Positions 1-8,386 of a stretch of 64,000 bases of DNA are shown here, piece after piece. The stretch's first letter is position 1, and every line of letters begins with the position of its first letter. The stretch comes from an uncultured Spirochaetota bacterium (GTDB taxonomy: Bacteria; Spirochaetota; UBA4802; UBA5550). Location: assembly GCA_937872225.1 (NCBI GenBank), contig CALMRZ010000034.1:1-64000 (forward strand). The letters are read 5' to 3'. The notes beneath the pieces are model-generated. The model made no database searches. It saw only the letters and a program-made list of their open reading frames with translations, and was not told the origin of the DNA. Made by a program: the position numbers and the translations under genes.

Positions 1-40
1 TACTATTTTTTGCCCCGTTGACTCTTTTTTCCTTAAAAAA

Positions 41-68
41 TTGCCTAACTCAAGTTATTATTTATTAT
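41..68 (+). promoter_or_regulatory. candidate sigma-70 promoter for the repeat lipoprotein
   Basis: TTGCCT at 41-46 and TATTAT at 63-68 are separated by 16 bases in an AT-rich stretch that ends about 37 bases before the start codon. The match to consensus is moderate. Confidence 0.4.
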
Positions 69-104
69 CTTTTTAAGTATTAGTATTAAGGAGTGTTCCC
101 GGTC

Positions 105-2939
105 ATGAGAAAAAGAATAATGACAGCCCTGGTTTTTCTTTCGCTGGGGTTCCTTATCAATTGCGGTTCAAAACTGGAAACGGGAAATCTGGAACCAGAA
201 TCGCTGCTGGGAATCAACGGACTCTTTGGTTTTAATCTCCATCTTCCGAAGATGATTAATTCCATAGCCCCGGCCAACAATGCCACCGGTATCACCACAA
301 CACCGGTAATCCGAGTGTTTTTTTCAGTGAACATGAATCCAACCAGCATCAATGACACCACCTTTATCCTTGCTGATCAAAACAACAACTCCATTACCGG
401 AACCATTTCCTATGATGGGGGGACCAGGACAGCTACGTTCCTTCCCCCGGCTCTGGCCAATACGACAACCTACACGATTACCCTGACAACAGGCATTATG
501 GATGATACGGGGAAGCGCCTGCCCTATACGGTTACATCCAAATTCACCACCGTGGACAGCGCTACCGTCCCTGCCCCTGAATTCAGCCTCATGGCCGGAT
601 CATATGAATATTCAATGTCACCCGGTCTGACAATCCAGTGTTCCGACGGATTGGCAACAATAATGTACACCACAGACGGCACAACCCCGACCCAGACCAA
701 CGGCGCCGTATACAGCGCAGGATTTACCATCACCGCAAACACCACTGTCAGGGCCATGGCCTTCAGGGCCGGCATGAACGATTCCACTGTGACTTCTGCG
801 CAGTACAATATCACTGTTGACGCCCCTGTATTCAGCATCGGGGAGGGAACCTACAACGTTGATCAGAATATTGACCTGACCTGTGCGACACCGGGAGCGG
901 TCATACACTACACAACCAATGGCACCACTCCAACCTTATCATCACCGGTTTATTCCGGAATTCCGATCCATGTATGGGGCAACAACACTACCAGAACCAT
1001 CAGGGCCATGGCGGCACTGTCCGGCCTGTCCAACAGCACTGTCGTAAGCAATAGCTATACCATTGATTATCTGCAGGTGGCAACACCCACTATTGACATA
1101 CCCGCTGGCTATTATAATACCGAGCCATTGAATCTGCATATAACCACCGGTACCACCGGAGCGACCATTCATTATTACGTGAATGGAACTGAAGGCTGGG
1201 GGGTCTTCGGCACCTCAGAAGCTTTTGTTAACATCGATGCATCCATGACCCAGCCGGTAACCGTCACCGCCACTGCCATCGCTATCATGATGGAAGACTC
1301 CGGTTCTATTGCAGCCGTCTACACTATTGACACCACGGCCCCGACCTGTTTGGTAACCACTCCTGCAGACATGTCCGAATATGTTTCAATCGTTCCTCCT
1401 GATCCAACCATCACCATCACGTGTGATGAAAATATGAATGTTTCAACGTTCACCAGCGATGCCGCACACCCCAACGCATGCAGCGGAACGGTGCGGGTTC
1501 AAAACGTCAATACGGGACAGTGTGCGGGTCTCGTAAGAGATACCACAGCGAGCAGCAATATCATACGATTCCATCCCTCCGTCAGTCTTGACAGCACCAC
1601 CCCCTATCAGATCATGATAGGCAACACGGTGGCAGACCTTGCGGGCAATGCCACTGGTTTCAATATATTCACCAGTTTTCGTACAGATCTAGAGGGAACC
1701 CTGGATGCCAGTTTTAACGGAACCGGATATAACTCGGTAACAACCGCTTTTTCACAGGAGGGTCGAAGTGTAAAAATACAGAGCGACAATAAAATAATCG
1801 TCGCCGGTTCGACCAATATCTCAGGCAACTACGATGCAGTTCTGTGGCGCTTCGGAAGCGATGGCGTGCTGGATGGAACGGCCTTTGTCCTCCCCGCCTA
1901 TGCAGTGGGAGACAACAGAGGATGCGGAGTGGTTCTGACGCCGATGCGCATAATCATGGGGGGATACACCCTGAATCCATTGAGCAACTACGATTTTGCT
2001 TTAGCAGGGTACGAGTATAATGGAAATCTTGACAGTTCATTCGGCATCAGTGGCACCGGATACATATCTCAGGACTTCCTGTTGACCAATAACGATTACC
2101 TGAACGCTATTACTATTGACGGAATCGGCAGGACCGTTGCCGTGGGTTCCACCATTGATCCATTCAACGGCACAACAACGAATTTCGCAATTGCCCGGTT
2201 CCAGTTCAACGGCTCTGCTGTTGATCCGTCATTCGCTTCCCCTATTGGTATGTTAAGCTTTGATTTCAACAATCTTCACCGGGACGATGTCGCCCAGGCC
2301 ATTGCAATAGACCCCGGCGCCCTTCCCTCAGACACCTCCGATGATCATATAATAATAGCCGGCTGGCACAACAACGGCGTGCGCGACTTTTTTGCCGTAG
2401 CTGTGTTCGATGATGCAGGAAACAACCTCTATCGCATCCTTGATCCGTTCCCCGGCGGCACCTCTGCCACGGCTAATGCGGTGGCAGTTCAATCGGACGG
2501 CCGCATCCTTGTAGCAGGCCGCGTTATTATAGGTGGTACCAACCGCATTGCCGTTGCCCGTTATAACGCGAACCTGGCAATAGACACCACGTTCGGTATC
2601 AACGGTTATGCAACCATCGCCGTACCGGGAAGCACGAATAGTGAAGCGAAATCAATGGCGTTACAGAGCGACGGAAAGATAATAATCGCCGGTACCGCGA
2701 CCATCCCCGGCACTGCTAACGACATTGTGGTGGTTCGGTTGAATCGCAACGGGACCCTCGATACCACCTTCGCCAGATCGGCACTTGACGGAGATACAGA
2801 CGGCATTGCAATCTTCGATCGCTTGAACAATAATCAGTTCGGAAACGATGTGACCATACAACCGATTGACAAGCGAATCGTAATAACAGGAGTCGACAAC
2901 AGCGGTACTGAAGATGTTATCGTTATTCGGTATAAATGA
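105..2939 (+). CDS. large lipoprotein with Ig-like, chitobiase-C-like and delta-60 repeat domains
   Basis: A 944-residue exported lipoprotein. A signal peptide ends in a lipobox (LINC), so the chain should be lipid-anchored. Next comes an SbsA-type Ig-like domain (about residues 45-150), then three domains of the chitobiase/beta-hexosaminidase C-terminal type carrying the phrase YTTDGTTPT or close variants (about 155-410), then a second Ig-like domain. The last 400 residues are delta-60 repeats, recognisable by DGKIIIAG and LDTTFG phrases, which are thought to fold as a beta-propeller. The ATG at 105 is preferred over the GTG at 93 because AAGGAG (88-93) lies 11 bases before it. No catalytic residues are evident. 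A cell-surface or adhesive role is only inferred. A strong terminator follows, so it is probably monocistronic. Confidence 0.85.
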   Translation: MRKRIMTALVFLSLGFLINCGSKLETGNLEPESLLGINGLFGFNLHLPKMINSIAPANNATGITTTPVIRVFFSVNMNPTSINDTTFILADQNNNSITGTISYDGGTRTATFLPPALANTTTYTITLTTGIMDDTGKRLPYTVTSKFTTVDSATVPAPEFSLMAGSYEYSMSPGLTIQCSDGLATIMYTTDGTTPTQTNGAVYSAGFTITANTTVRAMAFRAGMNDSTVTSAQYNITVDAPVFSIGEGTYNVDQNIDLTCATPGAVIHYTTNGTTPTLSSPVYSGIPIHVWGNNTTRTIRAMAALSGLSNSTVVSNSYTIDYLQVATPTIDIPAGYYNTEPLNLHITTGTTGATIHYYVNGTEGWGVFGTSEAFVNIDASMTQPVTVTATAIAIMMEDSGSIAAVYTIDTTAPTCLVTTPADMSEYVSIVPPDPTITITCDENMNVSTFTSDAAHPNACSGTVRVQNVNTGQCAGLVRDTTASSNIIRFHPSVSLDSTTPYQIMIGNTVADLAGNATGFNIFTSFRTDLEGTLDASFNGTGYNSVTTAFSQEGRSVKIQSDNKIIVAGSTNISGNYDAVLWRFGSDGVLDGTAFVLPAYAVGDNRGCGVVLTPMRIIMGGYTLNPLSNYDFALAGYEYNGNLDSSFGISGTGYISQDFLLTNNDYLNAITIDGIGRTVAVGSTIDPFNGTTTNFAIARFQFNGSAVDPSFASPIGMLSFDFNNLHRDDVAQAIAIDPGALPSDTSDDHIIIAGWHNNGVRDFFAVAVFDDAGNNLYRILDPFPGGTSATANAVAVQSDGRILVAGRVIIGGTNRIAVARYNANLAIDTTFGINGYATIAVPGSTNSEAKSMALQSDGKIIIAGTATIPGTANDIVVVRLNRNGTLDTTFARSALDGDTDGIAIFDRLNNNQFGNDVTIQPIDKRIVITGVDNSGTEDVIVIRYK

Positions 2940-2992
2940 CGGGTTCAACGGAACCGTAATGCCTGAACAGCAGGACCTTCATACAATAATAG

Positions 2993-3022
2993 CCGCCATG
3001 AACCCATGGCGGTCTTTTTTTT
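2993..3022 (+). terminator. rho-independent terminator
   Basis: An 8-bp perfect stem CCGCCATG/CATGGCGG with a 4-base loop is followed by a run of T residues (3015-3022), 55 bases after the lipoprotein stop codon. Confidence 0.9.
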
Positions 3023-3193
3023 GTTCCCGATAACAATTCTCATAGATCAATATGGCACCACAGCAGTCCTTGTAAACCTTTGATATACTGCTTGACCGGT
3101 TATTACTGCGTCGATAGGATCATATCGGTATGAATAACTAACCGGGAAGTCGTATTTCTGTCATAATCACCGGTTCCCATAACTGGATTATTT

Positions 3194-4593
3194 ATGAAGC
3201 TTCACAACCCCATCGATCGGTCATTATTCATTGCATCTGTCGTCATGATTCTGGCGCTTCACTCCGGGCCCTTTGCCCAGTCGGTTCCCCGGAGCCTCGA
3301 GAGTGGCTCTATGCGCGGTTCCCTGGCCGATCAACGCCGGACAGGACATTGGCAGACCGCTCACTATTCAATAGCCAATCCTTTCACGGGCAGCATTACG
3401 TCGGTGTGCTACGACGCGGAAGGGAACAGGATCATCGCCGGCTCCGACGGCGGCGACCTTGCCCTGATTGACATCAAGAGCGCAAGGACAGTGTGGAAAA
3501 TCAAGGCGCCGGCCAATGCGGCAGAAGCCTTTGTCTTTGATGTAAGCCCAGACGGCATGTTCTTTGCCGCAGGCCGCAACCCGGCACCCGGTGCTGTCGA
3601 TAAAGGCGACCTTGAATCAAAGCTTGCCCCTCATCTTGAAATCCGGGACATGGTCAACGGCGCCCTTGTCAGGACATTCCGCGGATACTCCCGCTTTCTC
3701 CATTTTCACCGGGGTGAAAACAACGTCATGCAGGATGAAGCGGATTTCCGGAAAAACCGCACCAACTTGGAATGGTATAAAAAATCGTGATATATTCTCT
3801 TTTCCATGACTGCCCGGGAAGCCTGGTTTACCCGCGACAGCAGCTCCATCCTCATCCACTGGGCCAATGCCCGGGAAGATCTGAAACGGTTGGACCGTCA
3901 TTTTCAGGTGGCGGACATTGCCGGAAGCCGCGAGCTCTGGGTCTGGCAGTACGTTAACGACAGGACAGATGCATGTCTGAAGGGGGCACGAAACGCAAAA
4001 ATATGCGAGGCCATTATCCACGCACCATCGGTTTTTGATGATGCACACAACCGCATAGTGTAAGCCGTACCCGGCGGTGAAATCCGCACCATGTCCCTTG
4101 ACGCGATCATGACAAGCATGGCTGTTGAAAAAATTCACCGGAAGCCGCTAGGGGATCTCAACTGCACCCTGGAAATCAAGACAGGCCTTCAACCATCTTC
4201 AATAAGCCTTTCACCGGGTAGTTCAACGGCCCTGATAACGGCTCTGAATGAGAAAAGCGGGTGTGTGTACCTCGTAGGTATTCATAATAAAAAGAATCTC
4301 TTTGTCAGCCAGCCCATCAGCAGGATCGCTGCAGCCATGTTCAGTCCCGACGGGGATTGCATCCTGGCGTCAGGCCCCCGGGGGGGCGTCTGATGATCTG
4401 GAACACGGCCGGAAACATTGTCTACGAACGGCAGGGGACTTCCCCGGGCACCCGGTGGTCCGTTAATTTCAATCCCCTCCGACGAGAGGCGGCCCTGAGG
4501 GCCGGTACTGAAATCATCTTTGTATCAACGCCGACGGAGCAGCCACAGCATGATAAACCGGTCCATGCTGTTCGGAATAATCTTCCCCGATAG
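3194..4593 (+). pseudogene. degraded exported beta-propeller (WD40-like) protein gene
   Basis: One reading frame runs from an ATG with a signal peptide at 3194 but is broken three times. A TGA at 3788-3790 and a TAA at 4061-4063 are both in frame, with sensible protein sequence continuing on each side. A one-base loss in the C5G7 run at 4375-4386 then moves the frame, after which the phrase RLMIWNTAGNIVYE continues the protein to 4593. Phrases such as GSDGGDLALIDIKS, FDVSPDGMFFAAG and MFSPDGDCILASG are typical of WD40/YVTN-type blades. Two different stop codons plus a frameshift argue against recoding or a single sequencing error. I infer a decaying gene; the original substrate or partner cannot be told. 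Confidence 0.8.
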
Positions 4594-4637
4594 AAGAAAG
4601 GGCACAACCGTTAAGGCTCTTCCTCTCCCGATTTTTA

Positions 4638-4666
4638 TTGACATCAGCAACTTATTCCTCTATACT
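4638..4666 (+). promoter_or_regulatory. strong sigma-70 promoter
   Basis: TTGACA (4638-4643), a 17-base spacer and TATACT (4661-4666) form a near-consensus promoter. The expected start near 4673 lies only about 12 bases before the ATG of the P-loop kinase gene, so the AAGGAG ribosome site would sit at the very 5' end of the mRNA. Confidence 0.85.
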
Positions 4667-4684
4667 ACCGACAAGGAGAACGCC

Positions 4685-5188
4685 ATGGACACTTCAAAGA
4701 TGGACCATCTTGACATTATCCTTCTCTGCGGCCTGTACGGCTCGGGAAAGACCGAGTTCGCCATGAAGTATTTCCTGGGAAAGGACCGGAACCGCATCAG
4801 CCGCTCGGATATCCGCAAGAGCATGTATGAAATGACCAACTTCGGCGAGAAGTGGACGCCGGACCGTTTCTCCGAGGACACCGACGCCCTGGTGAAGCAC
4901 ATCGAGCGCAAAATCGTGGAGCACTTCTCCCACCAGAAAAAGAAAATCCTCATCATCAACACCTATATCACGAAAAAATCACGCCAGGCCATCGTGGACC
5001 TGGCGCGGCAGACGAAAAAATCCATCGGCGCCATCTTCCTGAACAGGCCCCTGGAACAGTGCCTTGAGCGTAACGCAAAAAGCGCCATGGCGGTGCCCCA
5101 GGAGATCATCTACAAGCTCCACAGCCGGATCGAGCTGCCGGATAAAAACGAGGGTTTTAACGAGGTGATGATAGTCACCTACAAATAG
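4685..5188 (+). CDS. P-loop kinase-like ATP-binding protein (AAA_33 type)
   Basis: A 167-residue cytosolic protein. A Walker A motif GLYGSGKT lies near residue 15, followed by SRSDIRKSMYEM, which resembles the DD/SRDDIR segment of the AAA_33 group of small kinases related to polynucleotide kinase and zeta-toxin-like proteins. A lid-like stretch ERNAKSAMAVP occurs near the C-terminus. The substrate is unknown. The start at 4685 is chosen because AAGGAG lies 6 bases upstream and a near-perfect promoter lies just before that; an upstream extension of the open frame runs across this promoter and is rejected. It follows a pseudogene and precedes a small secreted protein gene. Confidence 0.75.
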   Translation: MDTSKMDHLDIILLCGLYGSGKTEFAMKYFLGKDRNRISRSDIRKSMYEMTNFGEKWTPDRFSEDTDALVKHIERKIVEHFSHQKKKILIINTYITKKSRQAIVDLARQTKKSIGAIFLNRPLEQCLERNAKSAMAVPQEIIYKLHSRIELPDKNEGFNEVMIVTYK

Positions 5189-5241
5189 CGGACCGCCGTT
5201 GATTATGACCGGCCCCGCGCACCACGTACGGAGACAGTGAC

Positions 5242-5610
5242 ATGAAACATACATGGCTTATCCTCTTTACCTGCGCATGCATCGTGGCCTCCGCGGCAGC
5301 CGGCGCACGGACCGCCGGCTTCACCGGGACCTGGAGCACCAACTGGGGCCCCCTGGAGATGACCCAGAAGGGATCACAGGTCATGGGCCACTATACCGGG
5401 CAGTTCAAGGGGATCATCGACGGCACCGTGTCCGGTAACAGGCTGGACTTCACCTGGTCCCAGCCGAACGGGGAGCACGGCAGGGGTTACTTCGTGATAT
5501 CGGACGACGGGAATTCCATTGACGGCATGTGGGGCATGGATGACTCCGATTCCAACGGCGGAAGCTGGACGGGGACGAGGGTCGGTGCCCCGGCAAAGAC
5601 CGGGAAATAA
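5242..5610 (+). CDS. small secreted beta-rich protein of unknown function
   Basis: A 122-residue protein with an N-terminal signal peptide (hydrophobic stretch ending near ASAAAGA). The mature part is Gly/Trp-rich and predicted beta: GTWSTNWGPLEMTQKG, then VMGHYTG, then GTVSGNRLDFTWSQ and DGNSIDGMWGM. This alternation of GxW and G-x-Y strands resembles small lipocalin-like or avidin-like barrels, but I cannot assign a family with confidence. No catalytic residues are visible. GGAG lies about 8 bases before the ATG. It lies 53 bases after the kinase gene on the same strand and may share its promoter. Confidence 0.7.
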   Translation: MKHTWLILFTCACIVASAAAGARTAGFTGTWSTNWGPLEMTQKGSQVMGHYTGQFKGIIDGTVSGNRLDFTWSQPNGEHGRGYFVISDDGNSIDGMWGMDDSDSNGGSWTGTRVGAPAKTGK

Positions 5611-5666
5611 CGCGCGGTACGACGCATCGCGGCCGCACGCCGCGGTCCGGGCCTTCCCCGGGACAT

Positions 5667-6566
5667 CTACAGGTAGAGAGCCTTACCCTTCACCTTCACC
5701 ATCTTTTCCTTTACCAAGTCGCCAACCGCGGCGCTGACCGTCTCTTCCGGCCGGCCGATGACGATTGATAGGCGCTTCACCGTCACGCCGGGATGCGCCA
5801 GGAGCGCCCGGAGCACCTGGCCCCGGAGCTGCCGGCGCGATCCCTCGAAGGGCTTCTGCTTCTGGTGGTGGGCGCTTTTCCGGGACGGGTTTGGGTGGCG
5901 CCTCTTCAGCATGGCGCCGTAATCCATCAGCGCCGAATACCAGTGGCGGGGCTCCTTCCGGTCTAGGGCGGCCTCGGCCAGGGGGAGGATGTCCCGGTCG
6001 CTCACCTTTTTGTTTTCATGAAAGAAAAAATGGATGAACACGGCCCGGATGTTGGTCTCGATGAACACCACGGGGCGGTTAAAGGCAAAGGCGCAGATGG
6101 AAGCCGCCGTGGCCCTGCCGATGCCGGGAAGCTGTGCCAGCGCTTCCGGGTCATCGGGGACCCTGCCGCCGTGTTCCTTCACCACGGCGGCGGCCAGTTC
6201 GTGCAGATACCGGGCGCGCCGGTTGTACCCCATCCCCTGCCATACCGCGAGGACCCGCGACAGGGGTGCGGCGGCCAGGGCCTCAACCGTGGGGAACGCA
6301 TCGACGAACTCCGCGAACTTCTCCGCCACGCGGGCCACCTGCGTCTGCTGAAGCATGATCTCGGACACCAGTATCCGGTACGGGTCGTCGGTGCGCCGCC
6401 AGGGAAAATCGCGCCGGTGCCGGCGGTAATACCCGTAGATCACGGAGCGGAATTTCCTGATCCGCGCGGCACTTTCACGCGGCGACCGCGCCGTGCGGCC
6501 CGTGCCGTACCGTCCGCGGAACTCGCGCACGATGGCGTCGTCATCATATCGTTCATCGTCATGCAT
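5667..6566 (-). CDS. MutY-like A/G-specific adenine glycosylase lacking the iron-sulfur cluster
   Basis: A 299-residue DNA repair glycosylase of the HhH-GPD superfamily, which removes adenine mispaired with damaged guanine. VSEIMLQQTQV (Glu69 is the catalytic glutamate of MutY) and the helix-hairpin-helix LPGIGRATA (146-154) are clear. Two things differ from standard MutY. The four-cysteine cluster loop is absent and is replaced by a basic stretch LKRRHPNPSRKSAHHQKQ. The position of the catalytic Asp holds Glu170 in FIETNIR. The C-terminal part is short and looks like a winged helix rather than the NUDIX-like 8-oxoG recognition domain. Related cluster-less proteins are known in other bacteria. 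The exact start is uncertain because several Met codons precede the conserved region. Confidence 0.8.
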   Translation of the reverse strand: MHDDERYDDDAIVREFRGRYGTGRTARSPRESAARIRKFRSVIYGYYRRHRRDFPWRRTDDPYRILVSEIMLQQTQVARVAEKFAEFVDAFPTVEALAAAPLSRVLAVWQGMGYNRRARYLHELAAAVVKEHGGRVPDDPEALAQLPGIGRATAASICAFAFNRPVVFIETNIRAVFIHFFFHENKKVSDRDILPLAEAALDRKEPRHWYSALMDYGAMLKRRHPNPSRKSAHHQKQKPFEGSRRQLRGQVLRALLAHPGVTVKRLSIVIGRPEETVSAAVGDLVKEKMVKVKGKALYL

Positions 6567-6625
6567 GGGGGCACCCTACGACAAGGCCGGCGCCGAATCA
6601 ATAGTTTTTCCTCAGGCGGGGCGCG

Positions 6626-7072
6626 TTATATAAAAAACCGTATGAAGCGCGCCACGAAATAGGCGCCGGCGACAAGGAACATCGGTATGGACGCGAAGAA
6701 GAGGGCCACCTCCATCGGCCTGGCCACGGACGAATGGAGCACCTTTTTGCCGAAAAAGTTATAGTGATAATGCTCGGGCAGTTTCGACCGGCGGTATACG
6801 CGCACGAATATCGACGTCTGGAGGACGAGGGTCAGGATCATGAACACGCCCGAGACAAGCCATATGAGGTTCGGGCCCTGTATCTTCCTTATTTCTTCAG
6901 GGTAGAATATCGCTATGACGATGCAGATGCCGGCGGTGACCAGGTTGACCGCCGCGGTATTGATGTATTTGCGCAGGTATGATTCAGTGCGTATCCTGAT
7001 ATACTTGAGCAGGTAGATCACGTGAAGCACAATGGAGAGGCATAAAATGGTTAAAAGAAGGACAACGATCAA
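6626..7072 (-). CDS. four-helix integral membrane protein, unknown function
   Basis: A 148-residue hydrophobic protein with four likely membrane segments, near residues 2-22, 43-59, 70-92 and 120-146, and short basic loops between them (KYIRIRTESYLRKY and VRVYRRSKLPEHYHYNFFGKK). No motif that I recognise. It lies between the MutY-like gene and the esterase gene, all on the minus strand with gaps of 59 and about 96 bases, so co-transcription is possible but not shown. Confidence 0.6.
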   Translation of the reverse strand: MIVVLLLTILCLSIVLHVIYLLKYIRIRTESYLRKYINTAAVNLVTAGICIVIAIFYPEEIRKIQGPNLIWLVSGVFMILTLVLQTSIFVRVYRRSKLPEHYHYNFFGKKVLHSSVARPMEVALFFASIPMFLVAGAYFVARFIRFFI

Positions 7073-7168
7073 CAGGATTCCCCTTTCATTGATGGTGGCG
7101 CGTGCGGCTGCCCGGGTCTGCTTCTTTAATGATGTCCATGGCCCGTCTCGCTCAAGGCACTACCGTTC

Positions 7169-8125
7169 TTACCGTGCCGACTTGAAAAAATTCCATATTG
7201 CATCGCAGGCGTTGAAGTCGCGGGACGTGTATCCTATGAACCGGGACAGCGTGTAATGCCATCCCCCGGGCCAGGTGTGGCCGCCTCCTTCAACCCGGTA
7301 AAGGACCACCCGGGAGCCTCCGCCGCAGGCATTGTATGATATCCTGTGAACCCTGGTGCCGTCGCCGGGATCCTCGTCGGGGAGCGGCACCTCCTCCCCG
7401 CTTCCTCGGCATGTATTGAATCGCACCCAGAAGCGAAGCGTCTCCTCCGTCGACACGACCCGTCCCCGCTTCATCCCCAAAAGCCTGATGTCTCCGCCGT
7501 CATAGGGGATGATGGGATCCTCCGTGCCGTTGATGATCAGCACGCTCACCGGCCGGGAGGGCGCGCACTTTCCCTCCTGGCCCGCGGGGTGCGTGGCGGC
7601 GACCGCCGCTATGCCGCGGACCCCCGGAAGGGAGCACGCCAGCCGGTATGACATGAGGCCGCCGTTTGAGATGCCCGTGACGAAAATTTTTCCCCTGTCT
7701 ACGGGATACTCGGCGGCAATGCGGTCGATAAGGGCGGCGATGAAGCCGACGTCATCGACGCCATGCCTGCCGGCATAGGCCTTAGAATCCTCCCGGAAAT
7801 CGTTCCAGCTTTTTCCCAGTCCCGAGGGATAGGCCACGTAGAAGCCCTCCGCGTCCGACAGCTCGTTGAACCTCTGCTTCGTGAGCTTCACGACACCCTT
7901 CGCGGTGCCGCCGCCGCCGTGAAGAACGATCAGGAGCGGCGAGGGATGGGCCGGCCTGTTCTTCGGAACATGAAGAAGGCACGAACGTTTGATCCCCCCG
8001 TAATCCAACTCCACTGGACGCAGTCCCTCCCCTTCCGTGCCGCGTTGAGAGGCGCACGACAGCATCAGGACCATGGCCGGAGCGATTACAGGTATCCCTT
8101 TCATGAATGTATGGAAACCCTTCAT
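7169..8125 (-). CDS. PHB-depolymerase/feruloyl-esterase family lipoprotein (LpqC-like)
   Basis: A 318-residue alpha/beta-hydrolase with a lipobox (VLMLSC, Cys24), so probably a surface or periplasmic lipoprotein. HGGGG (69-73) forms the oxyanion region. GISNGG holds the nucleophile Ser153, Asp203 sits in NGTEDPIIPYDGG, and His283 in GGGHTWPGG completes the triad. These are the landmarks of the PHB depolymerase / LpqC esterase family, which hydrolyses ester bonds in polyhydroxybutyrate or plant phenolic esters. The true substrate is not evident. A TATAAT-like box on the minus strand (8146-8151) lies just upstream. Either of two Met codons, at 8125 and 8104, could be the start. Confidence 0.85.
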   Translation of the reverse strand: MKGFHTFMKGIPVIAPAMVLMLSCASQRGTEGEGLRPVELDYGGIKRSCLLHVPKNRPAHPSPLLIVLHGGGGTAKGVVKLTKQRFNELSDAEGFYVAYPSGLGKSWNDFREDSKAYAGRHGVDDVGFIAALIDRIAAEYPVDRGKIFVTGISNGGLMSYRLACSLPGVRGIAAVAATHPAGQEGKCAPSRPVSVLIINGTEDPIIPYDGGDIRLLGMKRGRVVSTEETLRFWVRFNTCRGSGEEVPLPDEDPGDGTRVHRISYNACGGGSRVVLYRVEGGGHTWPGGWHYTLSRFIGYTSRDFNACDAIWNFFKSAR

Positions 8126-8327
8126 GAGTTTATCTTATCCCTTTTATTATACAGGAAGCCGCGTCCCGGGGCAGCCCGGTGCCGGGACGCGCATAAAACC
8201 GAGCAGCTTGATGATCCCCCTATGGATATCATGACACTATCTCGCAAAGCATCTATTACAGCATATCGATTATTTACGTCAAACAAAAAAAGGATTATGT
8301 ACAACTTGATAACAATCTATAACACAA

Positions 8328-8363
8328 AAGACTAGCCCGCGGCATTTGCCGCGGGCTAGTCTT
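8328..8363 (-). terminator. terminator hairpin after dnaK
   Basis: A perfect 16-bp stem (8328-8343 with 8348-8363, arm AAGACTAGCCCGCGGC) with a 4-base loop. On the minus strand it lies 23 bases after the dnaK stop codon and is followed by TTTTGTGTT. The U-run is short but the stem is very stable. Confidence 0.75.
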
Positions 8364-8386
8364 AGTCTTTAAAGGTCTCGTATATG

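Noticed and set aside
3788-3790. TGA read as selenocysteine
   Set aside because: A second in-frame stop (TAA) and a frameshift follow in the same gene, no selenocysteine hairpin is visible, and the residue position in a beta-propeller gives no redox reason.
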